From Methylorubrum sp. B1-46 (GTDB lineage Bacteria; Pseudomonadota; Alphaproteobacteria; Rhizobiales; Beijerinckiaceae), in assembly GCF_021117295.1 (NCBI RefSeq), contig NZ_CP088247.1:1999001-2063000 (forward strand): a stretch of DNA of 64,000 bases, read 5' to 3'. The position numbers were made by a program, and so were the translations under genes. This document shows, one piece after another, positions 52,876 through 63,482 of this stretch. Numbering within the stretch: the first letter of the stretch is position 1; each line of letters starts with the position of its first letter. The notes under the pieces were generated by a model. It made no database searches and was not told where the DNA came from. It worked only from the letters and a program-made list of their open reading frames with translations.

Positions 52876-53877
52876 GTGGCCGAGGTCCCGGACCAGACGG
52901 GTGAGATCCTGAGCGCGCCGCGCTCCGCCGGCCCTGCCGTGAATGCCGTGCGGGTCCGCGCCCCCGCGCGCCTCCATTTCGGCTTCCTCGACCTCAATGG
53001 CGGCCTCGGGCGCCGCTTCGGCAGCATTGGTCTCGCCCTCGACGCGCCGGCCGTGCAGCTCGTGGCCCGCCCGGCCAAGCGCGTCTCCGCGACCGGTCCG
53101 GAGGCCGAGCGGGTGCGCGCCAACCTGCTCGCGGCAGCCTCCTATCTCGAGGTGCCGGAGACCGTCGCGGTCGAGGTCGAGGAAGCCATTCCCGCCCATG
53201 CCGGCTTCGGCTCGGGCACGCAGGTCGCGCTCGCGGTCGCCGCCGCGGTGGCGCGCCTCAACGGACGCCCCTTCCAGCCTGCCGACTTCGCCGACGTGCT
53301 CGACCGTGGCAACCGCTCCGGCGTCGGGCTCGCCGCCTTCACCGAGGGCGGCCTGATCGTCGATGGCGGGCGCGACGGGTCCGGTGCGCCGCCGCCGGTC
53401 ATTGCTCGGCTGCCCTATCCGGAAAACTGGCGGGTCGTGCTGATCCTCGATGAAGCCATGACCGGTGTGCATGGCTCCCGTGAGACGGAAGCGTTCCGCG
53501 ATCTGCCGCCGTTCGATCCGGCCCAGGCTGCGGAAATCTGCCGGATCGTGCTGATGCAGGTTCTGCCGGCTGCCGCGACCGCCGAGCCCGACGGCTTCGG
53601 TGCCGGCATCACGCAGATCCAGAAGCGGATCGGCGACCATTTCGCGCCTCACCAGGGCGGTCGCTTCGCCAGCCCCGCGGTGGCCGAGGCGCTCGCCGCC
53701 GTGGCGGCAGCCGGGGTGCCCGGCTACGGCCAGAGTTCCTGGGGTCCGACCGGCTTCGCGCTGATGCCCTCGCAGCGGGAGGCCGAGGCGCTAGTCGCGG
53801 GGCTGGCGCGGCCCGGCCGTCTCCGCTTCCTCATCGCGCGCGGGCGAAACGTCGGCGCCTCGGTTTCCGAAGTTTAG
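52876..53877 (+). CDS. mptG: Beta-ribofuranosylaminobenzene 5'-phosphate synthase (H4MPT synthesis)
   Basis: 333 residues from GTG 52876 (GGGAGGG upstream). GHMP-kinase fold: VRAPARLHFGFLDLNGGLGRRFGSIGLALDAPAVQLVARPAKR and IPAHAGFGSGTQVALAVAAAVARLNG, with the glycine-rich GFGSGTQ loop. It condenses 4-hydroxybenzoate or p-aminobenzoate with PRPP, the first committed step to H4MPT. Divergent from fhcB; upstream of mtdB. Confidence 0.92.
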   Translation: MAEVPDQTGEILSAPRSAGPAVNAVRVRAPARLHFGFLDLNGGLGRRFGSIGLALDAPAVQLVARPAKRVSATGPEAERVRANLLAAASYLEVPETVAVEVEEAIPAHAGFGSGTQVALAVAAAVARLNGRPFQPADFADVLDRGNRSGVGLAAFTEGGLIVDGGRDGSGAPPPVIARLPYPENWRVVLILDEAMTGVHGSRETEAFRDLPPFDPAQAAEICRIVLMQVLPAAATAEPDGFGAGITQIQKRIGDHFAPHQGGRFASPAVAEALAAVAAAGVPGYGQSSWGPTGFALMPSQREAEALVAGLARPGRLRFLIARGRNVGASVSEV

Positions 53878-53987
53878 AGCTTTTTCTTTTCCGCGCTTCA
53901 AAGAAACCTGCGCTTGACCAGCGCCGGTCGTTCCGGTTTTGCACCTGAAGCGCCTCGCAAAGGCGCGGTCACGAGAGGACGAACACC

Positions 53988-54877
53988 ATGGCCCGCTCGA
54001 TCCTGCACATGCTGACGCCGCTCAAGCACATGAGCCCGTTCGACGTGAACATGGCGATCGATGCCGGTTTCGAGACGCTGATCCCCTATACGGGCGTCGA
54101 TCTCACCGATGTCGTCTCGCTGACCCAGGACTCGATCTTCTCCCGCGCGCCGCAGGACGGCGTGCGCACCGGCATCTTCATCGGCGGCAAGAACGCGGAA
54201 CTCGCCCTCGACATGGTGGACCGGGCGAAGAAGGCCTTCGTGCCCCCCTTCGTCAACCATGTCTTCGCCGACCCGGCCGGCTCGTTCACCACCGGCGCAG
54301 CAATGGTCGCCGAGGTGAACCGGGCGCTCAAGGCGAAGTTCTCGACCGATCTCAAGGGCAAGCGCATCGTCATCTTCGGTGGTGCCGGTGTGGTCGCCTA
54401 CGTCGCGGCTGTGATCGGCGCGCTGGAAGGCGCGCAGACCGTGCTCGTCGGCCATGACGGCGAGGAGCGCGTCTCGAAGATCGCCTTCACCATGAAGTGG
54501 CGCTTCGGCATCGAGGTCGGCGCCGTCGACGGCACGGCGCCCGAGGCGCGGCGCGCGGCCATCACGGATGCCGACGTCATCCTCTCGGCCGGCCCCGCCG
54601 GCGTTTCGATCCTGACGGCGGAGGATCTCGAATCCGCGCCCAAGCTCCTGGTGGCCTCCGATGTCAACGCGGTGCCGCCCGCCGGCATCGCCGGCATCGA
54701 CGTCAATGCCGTCGACGTGCCCCTGCCGGTCGGCAAGGGGGTCGGCATCGGCGCGCTCGCGGTGGGCAACGTCAAGTACCAGACCCAGTGCCGCCTGTTC
54801 CGCAAGATGCTCGAGGCGCAGGAGCCGCTCTGCCTCGATTTCCGTGACGCCTACAAGCTCGCCGTCGAGATCGCCGG

Positions 54878-54881
<4 letters not shown>
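53988..54881 (+). CDS. mtdB: NAD(P)-dependent methylene-H4MPT dehydrogenase
   Basis: 297 residues. ARSILHMLTPLKHMSPFDVNMAIDAGFETLIPYTGVDLTD opens it; IVIFGGAGVVAYVAAVIGALEGAQTVLVGHDGEERVSKIAF is the nucleotide fold. Oxidises methylene-H4MPT after Fae, using NAD or NADP. Its TGA overlaps a CTG as CTGA (54878-54881) that is the likely start of the next gene. Paralogue of mtdA (20041), with no activity on H4F. Confidence 0.96.
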
Positions 54882-57029
<2,148 letters not shown>

Positions 57030-57044
57030 GGCGCTGACAACAAA

Positions 57045-57178
57045 CCCTCTCCCCTCTGCGGGAGAGGGTGGCCCCTGCGTCAGCAGGGGTCGGGAGAGGG
57101 GAGCGCCGGTTCCGGAAGCTGAGCCAACCCCTCACCCGCCTGCTCCGCAGGCACCCTCTCCCGCGGAGGGGAGAGGGG
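57045..57178. repeat. Two GC-rich palindromic units between mch and the RimK-like gene
   Basis: Unit 1 at 57045-57101 (CCCTCTCCCCTCTGCGGGAG... GGTCGGGAGAGGG) and unit 2 at 57128-57178 (CCCCTCACCCGCCTGCTCC ... GGAGGGGAGAGGGG). Each folds on itself and they also pair with each other. Similar CTCTCCC/GGGAGAG pieces occur after mtkB (24170-24205) and after the radical SAM gene near 14040. Confidence 0.75.
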
Positions 57179-57201
57179 AAAAGGAATCGGAAAAAGAGCG
57201 A

Positions 57202-58116
57202 ATGCGCATAGGGCTCGCGGCCGACAACGGCAATTGGCACAAGGCGCGGCTGCGGGAGGCGCTGCGGGGCCTCGGCGTCGAGCCGGTGCTGTTCTCCCTC
57301 GCCGACGTCGCTGTGATGACCGGCGGCGGCGAGCCCTTGCGCGTCCCCGGCTTTGCGGACGGGCTGCCGGACGGCGTCCTGCTGCGCACCATCGCCGGCG
57401 GCACCTTCGAGGCCACCACGATGCGGCTCGGCGTGCTCCACGCGCTGGCCGCCTCCGGCGTCACGGTCTGGAACAGCCCCACCGCCATCGAGCGCTCGGT
57501 CGACAAGGCGGCGACCTCGCTGCTGATCGCCCGCGCGGGGCTCCCCACGCCCGACACCTTCGTCGTCTCGAAGCGTGAGGCGGCGGCCGAGATCGTCGCC
57601 CGCGAAGCGCGGCCCGGCAGGCCGATCGTGCTGAAACCCCTGTTCGGCTCGCAGGGCGAGGGGCTGATGCTCCTCGAAAATCCCGATGATTTGCCGGCGC
57701 AAGAAGCGGTCAGCGGCGTCTACTACCTCCAGCGCTACGTGCCGCGGGCCGATGGGCTGTGGCGCGACTACCGCGTCTTCGTCTGCGAGGGCCGGGCTGT
57801 CGCCGGGATGATCCGCGAGGGCGACGGCTGGATCACCAACGTCCACCGCGGTGGAAGGCCCTTCGCCTGGGACGTGCCCGCCCGCGCCGCCGAACTCGCC
57901 GAGGCGGCGGCGGCGGCGGTCGGTGTCGACTACACCGGCATCGATCTGGTCGAGGACGGGGACAGCGGCTTCCTTGTCCTGGAGGTGAATTCCATGCCGG
58001 CCTGGTCCGGCCTGCAGCAGGTCACCGATGTCGACATCGCCGGGGCGGTCGCCCGCGGCTTCCTCAACGCGGTGCGCGCCGCCCGCCCGCCGCGTCTGGT
58101 CTCGGCGCTCGGATGA
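57202..58116 (+). CDS. RimK/MptN-like ATP-grasp ligase (H4MPT cluster)
   Basis: 304 residues. RimK-type ATP-grasp: IVLKPLFGSQGEGLMLLENPDDL (ATP and Lys), RVFVCEGRAVAGMIREGDGWITNVHRGG, then DLVEDGDSGFLVLEVNSMPAWSGLQQV with Mg-binding Glu/Asn. By homology to archaeal MptN it could add glutamate to a tetrahydromethanopterin precursor; this gene is probably the one called orf7. Overlaps the next gene by 4 nt (ATGA). Confidence 0.88.
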   Translation: MRIGLAADNGNWHKARLREALRGLGVEPVLFSLADVAVMTGGGEPLRVPGFADGLPDGVLLRTIAGGTFEATTMRLGVLHALAASGVTVWNSPTAIERSVDKAATSLLIARAGLPTPDTFVVSKREAAAEIVAREARPGRPIVLKPLFGSQGEGLMLLENPDDLPAQEAVSGVYYLQRYVPRADGLWRDYRVFVCEGRAVAGMIREGDGWITNVHRGGRPFAWDVPARAAELAEAAAAAVGVDYTGIDLVEDGDSGFLVLEVNSMPAWSGLQQVTDVDIAGAVARGFLNAVRAARPPRLVSALG

Positions 58117-58988
58117 GCGGGCCGCCGCAGGACGGCCTGCCCGCGGCGGTGGTGGCCGACCTGTATCGGGCCGCCTGCCTCGCCGAGCTCGACGCACTGA
58201 AACCCGGCAACGTTCACGGCTACGCCCCCGGTCACCGCATGGTCGTGGCCGATTTCGTCACCAGCGCCGACGTCTCCGCGCCGGCCCTGGCCGAGCCGGG
58301 CGCGCGGGTGGGCCGCCGGGTGCGCGGCGGGGTCGAGGCCACCTTCGCCGCGGTGGGGCAGAACACCAATCTCGGCATCCTGCTGCTCTGCGCACCGCTG
58401 GCCCGTGCCGCGGAACGGCCCGGCCCCCTGGGCGAGGCCCTGAACACCGCGCTGGCGACGTTCGACGCGTCGGACGCCCGCGACGTCTTCGCGGCGATCC
58501 GCCGGGCCAATCCCGGCGGCCTCGGTCGGGCCGAGCGTCACGACGTCGGCGAAGATCCCGGCGCGGAGGGGACGGTCCCGCCGCTTCTCGCGGCGATGGC
58601 CGAGGCCGCTCCGCGCGACCGCATCGCCCGCGCCTATACCGACGGTTTCCGCGATCTTTTCGTCATCGGCCTGCCCGCATTGAGCGAGGCGCGGGCGCGG
58701 GGCCTTGCACCGCCCTGGACCACCACGGCTGTCCACCTCGCCTATCTGACGGCAGTGCCGGACAGCCATATCGCCCGCAAGCACAGCTCTGACAGGGCCG
58801 AGGCGGTGCGGGCGGAGGCGCAAGCACGGCTCGCCGGCATAGACCTCGCCGCCGAGCCGATCGAGCCACTTCTTGCCTACGATCGGGTGCTGAAGGAGGC
58901 CGGCCTCAACCCCGGGACGAGCGCCGACTTCACCGTCGCGACGCTGTTTCTCGATGCGCTTTTCGCCGCCCGAGGCGAGGCCGTCTGA
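58113..58988 (+). CDS. CitG/MdcB-like triphosphoribosyl-dephospho-CoA synthase family protein
   Basis: 291 residues. LYRAACLAELDALKPGNVHGYAPGHRMVVADFVTSADVSAPALAEPG is the nucleotide-phosphate region of the CitG family, and QNTNLGILLLCAPLA and AYTDGFRDLFVIGLPALSEARARGLAPPWTTTAVHLAYLTAVPDSHIARKHSSD follow. Likely the gene called orf5. A role in making the phosphoribosyl part of H4MPT or methanofuran is possible, not shown. Overlaps the RimK-like gene by 4 nt. Confidence 0.87.
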   Translation: MSGPPQDGLPAAVVADLYRAACLAELDALKPGNVHGYAPGHRMVVADFVTSADVSAPALAEPGARVGRRVRGGVEATFAAVGQNTNLGILLLCAPLARAAERPGPLGEALNTALATFDASDARDVFAAIRRANPGGLGRAERHDVGEDPGAEGTVPPLLAAMAEAAPRDRIARAYTDGFRDLFVIGLPALSEARARGLAPPWTTTAVHLAYLTAVPDSHIARKHSSDRAEAVRAEAQARLAGIDLAAEPIEPLLAYDRVLKEAGLNPGTSADFTVATLFLDALFAARGEAV

Positions 58989-59223
58989 CCCTACGCCCGC
59001 GAGGGGATGAATCTTCGCGCGTCAAGGCCCCCAACGACCCAAAAAATCGCCGATTTCAGGGTCTTGCGCGGGTTGTTCGGCGGAAAGGCCCGCTGTAGGG
59101 TCCGCCCCGCTATCCGGGCAAACCGGCTCGGCTCTCAGCCGGGCGCCGCAAACAAGGATGGCTTCCAGGCCACGCCTTCTCTCAGGGCGGGCCTTTTTTC
59201 AGGAATCCAGGGAGAGACCCCGA

Positions 59224-59736
59224 ATGGCAAAGATCACCAAGGTTCAGGTCGGCGAAGCCCTCGTCGGCGACGGCAACGAGGTCGCCCACATCGACCTCAT
59301 CATCGGACCGCGCGGTTCGCCGGCCGAGACGGCCTTCTGCAACGGCCTCGTGAACAACAAGCACGGCTTCACCAGCCTGCTCGCCGTGATCGCGCCGAAC
59401 CTGCCGTGCAAGCCGAACACGCTGATGTTCAACAAGGTCACCATCAACGACGCCCGTCAGGCCGTCCAGATGTTCGGCCCGGCTCAGCATGGCGTCGCCA
59501 TGGCCGTGCAGGACGCGGTTGCCGAGGGCATCATCCCGGCGGACGAGGCCGACGACCTGTACGTGCTGGTCGGCGTGTTCATCCACTGGGAAGCGGCCGA
59601 CGACGCCAAGATCCAGAAGTACAACTACGAGGCCACCAAGCTCTCGATCCAGCGCGCCGTCAACGGCGAGCCGAAGGCTTCGGCCGTGACCGAGCAGCGC
59701 AAGTCGGCGACCCACCCCTTCGCCGCCAACGCTTAG
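59224..59736 (+). CDS. fae: Formaldehyde-activating enzyme
   Basis: 170 residues, the standard Fae length. Catalyses condensation of formaldehyde with H4MPT to methylene-H4[23 protein letters not shown] then [18 protein letters not shown] with the catalytic His (residue 22 here). One of the most abundant proteins on methanol. 235 nt from the CitG-like gene, so it probably has its own promoter; strong terminator at 59830. Confidence 0.97.
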   Translation: MAKITKVQVGEALVGDGNEVAHIDLIIGPRGSPAETAFCNGLVNNKHGFTSLLAVIAPNLPCKPNTLMFNKVTINDARQAVQMFGPAQHGVAMAVQDAVAEGIIPADEADDLYVLVGVFIHWEAADDAKIQKYNYEATKLSIQRAVNGEPKASAVTEQRKSATHPFAANA

Positions 59737-59829
59737 ATCGGAGGCAGTCCTGGGCAGAGCGAGCCTCCGCCCGCACCGCGGGGTCTGCTCCAGCGACTGG
59801 CTTCGATCTTCCTTGGACGTTGATGGATT

Positions 59830-59858
59830 GGGACGGCTTCGGCCGTCCCTTTCTTTTT
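59830..59858 (+). terminator. Terminator of fae
   Basis: GGGACGGC / GCCGTCCC stem with loop TTCG followed by TTTCTTTTT. Lies between the convergent fae and HisA-like genes. Confidence 0.9.
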
Positions 59859-59871
59859 GGGCGAAGGTCTT

Positions 59872-60570
59872 TCAGCGCAGGCGCCCGTCATGGATCGCCG
59901 AGGCCACGAGCGCCCCCTTCGCGCCGGCCTGCGCGAGAGCCGCCACATCCTCCGGTCCCCGCACGCCGCCGGCCGCGTAGATCCGCCGGTGCTGGCCGAG
60001 CGCGACCGCTCGTGAAATCCCGAAGAGATCGGGCCCCGTGCCGGTGCCGACGCGCGCCAGCGTCATCACGATCACGTCCTCGGGCCACGCCTCCGCCTCC
60101 TCGTGCAGGGCGTCCGGACCGAGCCGCTCCGCGCCGCGGCTGTCAAGGGAGAGCACGGTTCGGTTGCCGAGGGCGCGCACGAGTCCGGCATCGCGCTGGC
60201 TCTCGCTGCCGATTACGGGACGGCCGAGGCCGAGCCGGGTGAAGCGCTCCACTGCGGAAAAATCGGAAAAGCCGGCATCGACCCACAGCCTCACGCCGGG
60301 GCAGGCGCTCGCCACCGCCTCCAGGCTGGCACGGTCGGGCTCGACGCCGTCCATGATCGCATCGAGGTCAGCGACGTAGAGGTGATCCGTTCCGACGGCG
60401 TCGAGCAGGGCGCGGGCGATGTCGGCGGGCCGCGAACCTCTGGCCAAGGGGGTGTCGATCGGGGCATAGGCGTCCCGCTCGCCCGCGCGGGCGCGCACCA
60501 CCTGCCCCCGGCGCAGGTCGATCACCGGGATCAGCCGAAACGGCGGGGCCCCTTCAGAACCGTGAGACAT
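59872..60570 (-). CDS. HisA/HisF-like TIM-barrel protein of the H4MPT cluster
   Basis: 232 residues. FRLIPVIDLRRGQVVRARAGERDAYAP and LYVADLDAIMDGVEPD are HisA-like, IYAAGGVRGPEDVAALAQAGAKGALVASAIHDG is the phosphate-binding end. It is the hisA/hisF-related family seen in methanogens and methylotrophs, associated with methanofuran or H4MPT synthesis. Not the histidine enzyme, as it sits outside a his cluster. Its ATG at 60570 lies 3 nt from the start of the divergent hydantoinase-like gene. Confidence 0.85.
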   Translation of the reverse strand: MSHGSEGAPPFRLIPVIDLRRGQVVRARAGERDAYAPIDTPLARGSRPADIARALLDAVGTDHLYVADLDAIMDGVEPDRASLEAVASACPGVRLWVDAGFSDFSAVERFTRLGLGRPVIGSESQRDAGLVRALGNRTVLSLDSRGAERLGPDALHEEAEAWPEDVIVMTLARVGTGTGPDLFGISRAVALGQHRRIYAAGGVRGPEDVAALAQAGAKGALVASAIHDGRLR

Positions 60571-60573
60571 CGT

Positions 60574-61605
60574 GTGAACCGGACGAACAACAGGGTCATC
60601 GGGTGGGATCTCGGCGGGGTGCATGTCAAGGCGGCCCTCGTCGAAGAGGGCCGCGTGGTCGATGCGGTGCAGGCGCCCTGCCGGCTCTGGCGCGGCGTCC
60701 CCGCCCTCGATGAGACCTTCGCGCAATTGCCGGATTGGGTGCGCGGCGAGGCCCATCACGCCGTCACCATGACCGGCGAACTGACTGACTGCTTCGCCGA
60801 CCGGGCGGACGGGGTTCACCAGCTCTCCGCCTGGGCGGCCGCGACGCTGACGGGCGCGGTGAGGATCTATGCCGGCCGCGCCGGCTTCGTGTCGGCCGAG
60901 GAGGCTCGCACGCATGCCGCCGACATCGCCTCGGCCAACTGGCACGCCACCGCGGCGCTGATCGGCCGGCACACGGGCCACGCGCTCTTGGTCGATATCG
61001 GCTCGACCACCGCTGACCTGATCCCGATCGTGCAGGGCGCACCGGCCGCGGAGGGCTATAGCGACGCGGAGCGCCTGGAGACGGGGGAACTCGTCTATAC
61101 CGGCGTCGTACGCACGCCGCTCCTCGCCTTTGCCACCCACGCCCCCTGGCGAGGCCGGCGCACGCGGCTGATGGCCGAGACCTTTGCCAGCACCGCTGAC
61201 ATCTACCGCCTCACCGGCGACCTACCCGAAGGGGCCGACCAGCAATACAGCGCCGACCTCAAGGGCAAGTCGATCCCCGAGACCGAGATCCGGCTCGCCC
61301 GCATGGTCGGACGCGACCGGGGGGAGGGGAGCGAGGCGGAGTGGCGGGCGCTGGCCGCGTGGTTCGCCGAGGCGCAGTTGCGCCCCCTGCACGATGCCGC
61401 CGCGGTTCTGCTGTCGCGCGCCGACCTGCCGGAGGATGCGCCGCTCGTCGTCTGCGGCGCCGGGCGCTTCCTGGCCGAGCGGCTCGCCACACGTCTCGGG
61501 CGCCGCTCGGTGCCGCTGACCGAGACCATCGCCGGGCATCTGCGCGGAGAGGCCGCCTGGGTCTCGACCTGCGGGCCGGCGGTCGCCGTCGGCCTGATCG
61601 CGTGA
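60574..61605 (+). CDS. H4MPT-linked hydantoinase/oxoprolinase-like protein
   Basis: 343 residues from GTG 60574 (GTG 60562 possible). VIGWDLGGVHVKAALVEEGRVVDAVQAPCRLWRG is the ASKHA nucleotide fold; TADIYRLTGDL and the GHALLVDIGSTTADLIPI segment are typical of the hydantoinase A-like family known as H4MPT-linked C1 transfer pathway protein. Exact reaction unknown. Divergent from the HisA-like gene with only 3 nt between starts. Confidence 0.87.
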   Translation: MNRTNNRVIGWDLGGVHVKAALVEEGRVVDAVQAPCRLWRGVPALDETFAQLPDWVRGEAHHAVTMTGELTDCFADRADGVHQLSAWAAATLTGAVRIYAGRAGFVSAEEARTHAADIASANWHATAALIGRHTGHALLVDIGSTTADLIPIVQGAPAAEGYSDAERLETGELVYTGVVRTPLLAFATHAPWRGRRTRLMAETFASTADIYRLTGDLPEGADQQYSADLKGKSIPETEIRLARMVGRDRGEGSEAEWRALAAWFAEAQLRPLHDAAAVLLSRADLPEDAPLVVCGAGRFLAERLATRLGRRSVPLTETIAGHLRGEAAWVSTCGPAVAVGLIA

Positions 61606-61657
61606 GGAACCGGGCGGCCGCCGCGCGTTGTCGGGGATACGTCACGAGGAGATGCGA

Positions 61658-61858
61658 ATGACCGCAGGAAACAAGCTCGCCCGCATCCTGGCCACCCGCA
61701 CCGGCGAGGCGATCGAGCTGGCCTTCGTCACCGAGGACGGCCGCACCACACGGGTGCTCGCGAGCGACGACCAGATCGACCGCCTCGTGGACGAACTGGA
61801 AGACATCCTCAACTCGCCCGCCGAGACGGGGTCCGGCGAACCGCCTGCGGCCGCCTGA
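61658..61858 (+). CDS. Small conserved protein, H4MPT cluster
   Basis: 66 residues from ATG 61658 (GAGGAG at 7-nt spacing favours this over the ATG at 61652). MTAGNKLARILATRTGEAIELAFVTEDGRTTRVLASDDQIDRLVDELEDILN reads as a small alpha/beta unit. It follows the hydantoinase-like gene by 52 nt in the same direction and is probably co-transcribed. Function unknown. Confidence 0.7.
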   Translation: MTAGNKLARILATRTGEAIELAFVTEDGRTTRVLASDDQIDRLVDELEDILNSPAETGSGEPPAAA

Positions 61859-61862
61859 GCCG

Positions 61863-62879
61863 CTATCGCAAAAAGTCTCCGAAGGCGCGTGGCCCGTCGC
61901 CGGTCGCGACCGTCCCGGTGACGGTAAGGCTATTCGGGTCGATCAGGCTCAGGGCATTGTCGCCCCAATTGGCGACGACGATGGTCTTCCCGTCCCGCGT
62001 GGCGGCGATCCCCTCGGGATGGTCGCCGACATCGATCACGGTGAGCGTCTTCAGGGTCGCGGGATCGAACACCGTCACGGTGTTGGAATACTGGTCGGTC
62101 ACGAACCCTTTGCCGGCGGCGAACGCGATCACGTAGGGCCGCTGGCCGGTGGCGACCCGGCCCGTCTCGCGGCCGGCCGCGATATCGATGGCCGAGACAT
62201 CGTTCGAGACCACGTTGGCGGTGTAGGCTCGGGTCCCGTTCGCCGAGAGGGTGAGGCCGAACGGGTGCTGGCCGACCGCGACGCGCCGCGCCTCCCGGCG
62301 CGTGCCCACATCAATGATCGAGACCGAGTCGGATTCGCGGTTGGCCACCAGCAGCGTGGCGCCGTCCGGCGTGACGGCGATGCCGGACGGAGATTTGCCG
62401 GTGGCGATCTCGCCCTCCAGTGTCAGGCCCTCCGCCTTCGGGCGCAGCACGAAGACGCGGGTGCCGTACCAGTCGGCGACGTAGACCTCGCCGGATTTCG
62501 GATTGACGCCGATGCCGAGCGGGCCGCCGGGCAGGCCGAGGCTCGCCGTGACCTTGCGCGCGTCGAGGTCGATCACCGAGACGCCGTGCCCCTCGGGGCG
62601 GGTGACGTAGGCGATCTTCCGGTCGGGCGAGAGGGCGATGCCGGCCGGTGACCCCGGCACGGGGATCGATTGCAGGATCTTCTTCGACGCGAGGTCGACG
62701 ATCTCGACGGCGTTGCCGAGTTGCGCCGTGACGAGGGCTTCCTGGGCCAGGGCGGGGACGGAGAGCGAGGCTATTCCGAGGAGGCCCCAGATCCAGGCTC
62801 TCCCCCCGCGGCCGGAGGGAGCGTTGGATGGCCGGCGCGCCCGCCGATCGGATCGAAGCATGCCGGCCATCCGCATCAT
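61863..62879 (-). CDS. Exported YVTN-type beta-propeller protein
   Basis: 338 residues; a signal peptide sits after an arginine-rich lead (about 28-46: AWIWGLLGIASLSVPALA). The mature part is a seven-bladed propeller with repeats such as LLVANRESDSVSIIDVGTRREARRVAVGQHPFGLTLSANGTRAYTANVVSNDVSAIDI and KTIVVANWGDNALSLIDPNSL. Such proteins occur near PQQ-dependent enzymes; no catalytic site is seen. It may carry a cofactor or interact with the SRPBCC proteins encoded upstream. Confidence 0.85.
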   Translation of the reverse strand: MMRMAGMLRSDRRARRPSNAPSGRGGRAWIWGLLGIASLSVPALAQEALVTAQLGNAVEIVDLASKKILQSIPVPGSPAGIALSPDRKIAYVTRPEGHGVSVIDLDARKVTASLGLPGGPLGIGVNPKSGEVYVADWYGTRVFVLRPKAEGLTLEGEIATGKSPSGIAVTPDGATLLVANRESDSVSIIDVGTRREARRVAVGQHPFGLTLSANGTRAYTANVVSNDVSAIDIAAGRETGRVATGQRPYVIAFAAGKGFVTDQYSNTVTVFDPATLKTLTVIDVGDHPEGIAATRDGKTIVVANWGDNALSLIDPNSLTVTGTVATGDGPRAFGDFLR

Positions 62880-62886
62880 CGAAGCC

Positions 62887-63417
62887 TTACGAGCCCTTCT
62901 CGGCCTTGGCCTTCACGTTCTCCAGGCCCGCCTTGTAGAGGCCGAGCACGGCCTTCTTCGAGGCCTCGTCGTTCAGCTCGGGCGGGGGATCGTTGTTCAT
63001 GTAGCCGCGGTAGAACGCGCCGCGCCACGTCATCTTCGATTTCGCACCGTCACCCTCGATCTCGATCGTCGAGGAATAGTCGTTCACCGGCAAGGTCTTC
63101 ACGTCGACCTTGGTGATCCGGTACATCAGGGTCTTCTTCTCGGCGTCGTACTTGGCGAGCTCTTCCTCGACCGTGGCGCCGCCCTTCAGCGTCAGCGTGC
63201 GGGTCGCCTTGACCTCGTTGCCGCCCTTGCCCTCGGTCTTCTCGACCACGGGGATCCAGCTTCCGTCCTGGAAGTTGCCGACGATCGCCCAGACCTTGTC
63301 GGCGGGGGCGTTGATCTCGATCGACTCCGACACCTTCTGCCGGGTCGGGCCGTGCGCCTGCGCGGCAAACGTCACCGTGGCGAGCGCCGCCACGGCGGCG
63401 AGCGTCCTGAACTTCAT
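62887..63417 (-). CDS. Exported SRPBCC family protein
   Basis: 176 residues from ATG 63417 with a signal peptide (MKFRTLAAVAALATVTFAAQA). START/Bet v1-like (SRPBCC) fold: HGPTRQKVSESIEINAPADKVWAIVGNFQDGSWIPVVEKTEGKGGNEVKATRTLTLKGG. Unusual in being exported; binds a small hydrophobic ligand in other members. It is 7 nt from the propeller gene and a paralogue of the gene at 63483. Confidence 0.85.
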   Translation of the reverse strand: MKFRTLAAVAALATVTFAAQAHGPTRQKVSESIEINAPADKVWAIVGNFQDGSWIPVVEKTEGKGGNEVKATRTLTLKGGATVEEELAKYDAEKKTLMYRITKVDVKTLPVNDYSSTIEIEGDGAKSKMTWRGAFYRGYMNNDPPPELNDEASKKAVLGLYKAGLENVKAKAEKGS

Positions 63418-63482
63418 GTGTTTTCTCCTCCCGTTGAGGCCGCCGAGCATGGCAGCCTCACCCTTCGTTCGAGCGACTTGTG

